Positions 63,618 through 64,000 of a DNA stretch of 64,000 nucleotides are shown in pieces. The position numbers and the translations under genes were made by a program. The notes beneath the pieces were generated by a model. The model was not told where the DNA came from, made no database searches, and worked only from the letters and a program-made list of their open reading frames with translations. The stretch lies in the NCBI RefSeq assembly GCF_023204875.1, contig NZ_CP096247.1, forward strand, positions 1,426,001 through 1,490,000, read 5' to 3'. Positions within the stretch are counted from its first letter, which is position 1. Every line of letters begins with the position of its first letter. Source of the stretch: Prevotella sp. E15-22 (GTDB lineage Bacteria > Bacteroidota > Bacteroidia > Bacteroidales > Bacteroidaceae).

Positions 63618-64000
63618 ATGGACATAGGAGTAATATCGGTTCGTTACGCCCGTGCGCTCTTGAAGAGTGCCACTGAGGCTAAGGTCGAAGTCCAGGTATA
63701 TGCTGATATGCAACTCTTGGCTAAGAGTTATGTTGATGTGCCTTCCCTTCGCCACACGATAGACAACCCGATGCTTGCCAAGGAAAAAAAGCAGATGCTG
63801 CTGGAGACTGCAGCCGGTGGTGATCAGTCGGCAGCACTTTCGAGGTCCTTTATCACACTTGTGTTGAAGGAAGGTCGCGAAAGCATGATTCAGTTCATGG
63901 TTAATTCGTACGTTACGCTCTATCGTCAACAAAAGAACATCATCCTGGGTAAACTGACCACAGCCACGCGTGTGTCTGCTGCAATGGAACAGAAAATGCG
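63618..64000 (+). CDS. atpH: F-type ATP synthase subunit delta (partial)
   Basis: The first ~127 residues are in the window; the gene continues beyond the right edge. MDIGVISVRYARALLKSATEAKVEVQVYADM at the N-terminus, RHTIDNPMLAKEKKQMLL, SRSFITLVLKEGRESMIQFMVNSYVTLYRQQKNI fit delta (OSCP), which caps the F1 head and binds subunit b. atpA and atpG are expected beyond the window. Confidence 0.93.
   Translation, partial: MDIGVISVRYARALLKSATEAKVEVQVYADMQLLAKSYVDVPSLRHTIDNPMLAKEKKQMLLETAAGGDQSAALSRSFITLVLKEGRESMIQFMVNSYVTLYRQQKNIILGKLTTATRVSAAMEQKM

Overview
The window is a chromosomal segment of a Bacteroidales bacterium, most likely Prevotella or a close relative. The evidence is the compact 287-residue RpoD without region 1.1, about twenty promoters of the Bacteroidetes type (-33 TTTG, about 20 bases, -7 TAnnTTTG, most often TACCTTTG), Bacteroidetes-restricted families (DUF4295, DUF4924), the order atpD-atpC-small membrane gene-atpB-atpE-atpF-atpH, and the pairing of Na+-NQR with methylmalonyl-CoA mutase typical of propionate/succinate producers. 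I see no insertion sequence, prophage, integrase, CRISPR array or rRNA; the segment is core genome with dense operons.

Layout. 1-358: 5' part of a membrane pyrophosphatase (minus). 472-1614: ATP-grasp-like gene carrying a tandem palindromic repeat inside its coding region. 1767-5814: mutAB. 5892-8839 (minus): small secreted protein, rpoD, HtrA protease. 9078-9467: RNase P RNA, followed at once by a YihY/BrkB membrane protein. 10774-11168: minus-strand tRNA cluster (Ser-GCT, then two identical Glu-CTC) with its promoter and terminator. 11214-15638: TamB (minus). 15770-21388: complete nqrABCDEF. 21557-26805: kinase/nucleotidyltransferase fusion, map, tsaD, pncC-like gene, rpmB-rpmG-DUF4295. 26964-34511 (minus): antiporter, pepT, a GGGtGRT protein with a NifU-like scaffold, htpG. 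34566-36379 (minus): flavodoxin-ferredoxin protein and ROK kinase. 36520-44084: a seven-gene plus-strand run (LysE, DUF4924, rfbD, prfC, M6 protease, truA, DMT transporter). 44189-47296: membrane-anchored HTH protein, NfeD-SPFH pair, dapA. 47428-56208 (minus): nine tightly packed genes purU-hisH-hisA-hisF-hisIE-ftsE-lysC-lysA-fbp. 56378-59384: AraC-type regulator, M49 peptidase, AlkD-like protein. 59506-64000: ATP synthase operon, cut off inside atpH.

How it fits together. Energy metabolism dominates: NQR and the pyrophosphatase build ion gradients, the F-type ATPase uses or makes one, and MutAB sits on the succinate-to-propionate branch. The minus-strand run at 47.4-56.2 kb joins histidine and lysine/diaminopimelate synthesis with one-carbon recycling (PurU) and gluconeogenesis (Fbp), with dapA converging on it. 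Most of the rest is translation and tRNA maturation (RNase P, TsaD, TruA, Map, RF3, L28, L33) and envelope maintenance (HtrA, TamB, NfeD/SPFH).

Best leads for something under-described: the GGGtGRT plus NifU-like pair; five 22-bp palindromic repeats inside the gene at 472, whose unit length is not a multiple of three; the kinase/nucleotidyltransferase fusion; an operator-like array before the membrane-anchored HTH gene; promoters so close to start codons that leaderless mRNAs are implied; and duplicated hairpins between dapA and fbp. Nothing here clearly looks like a defence or mobile system.
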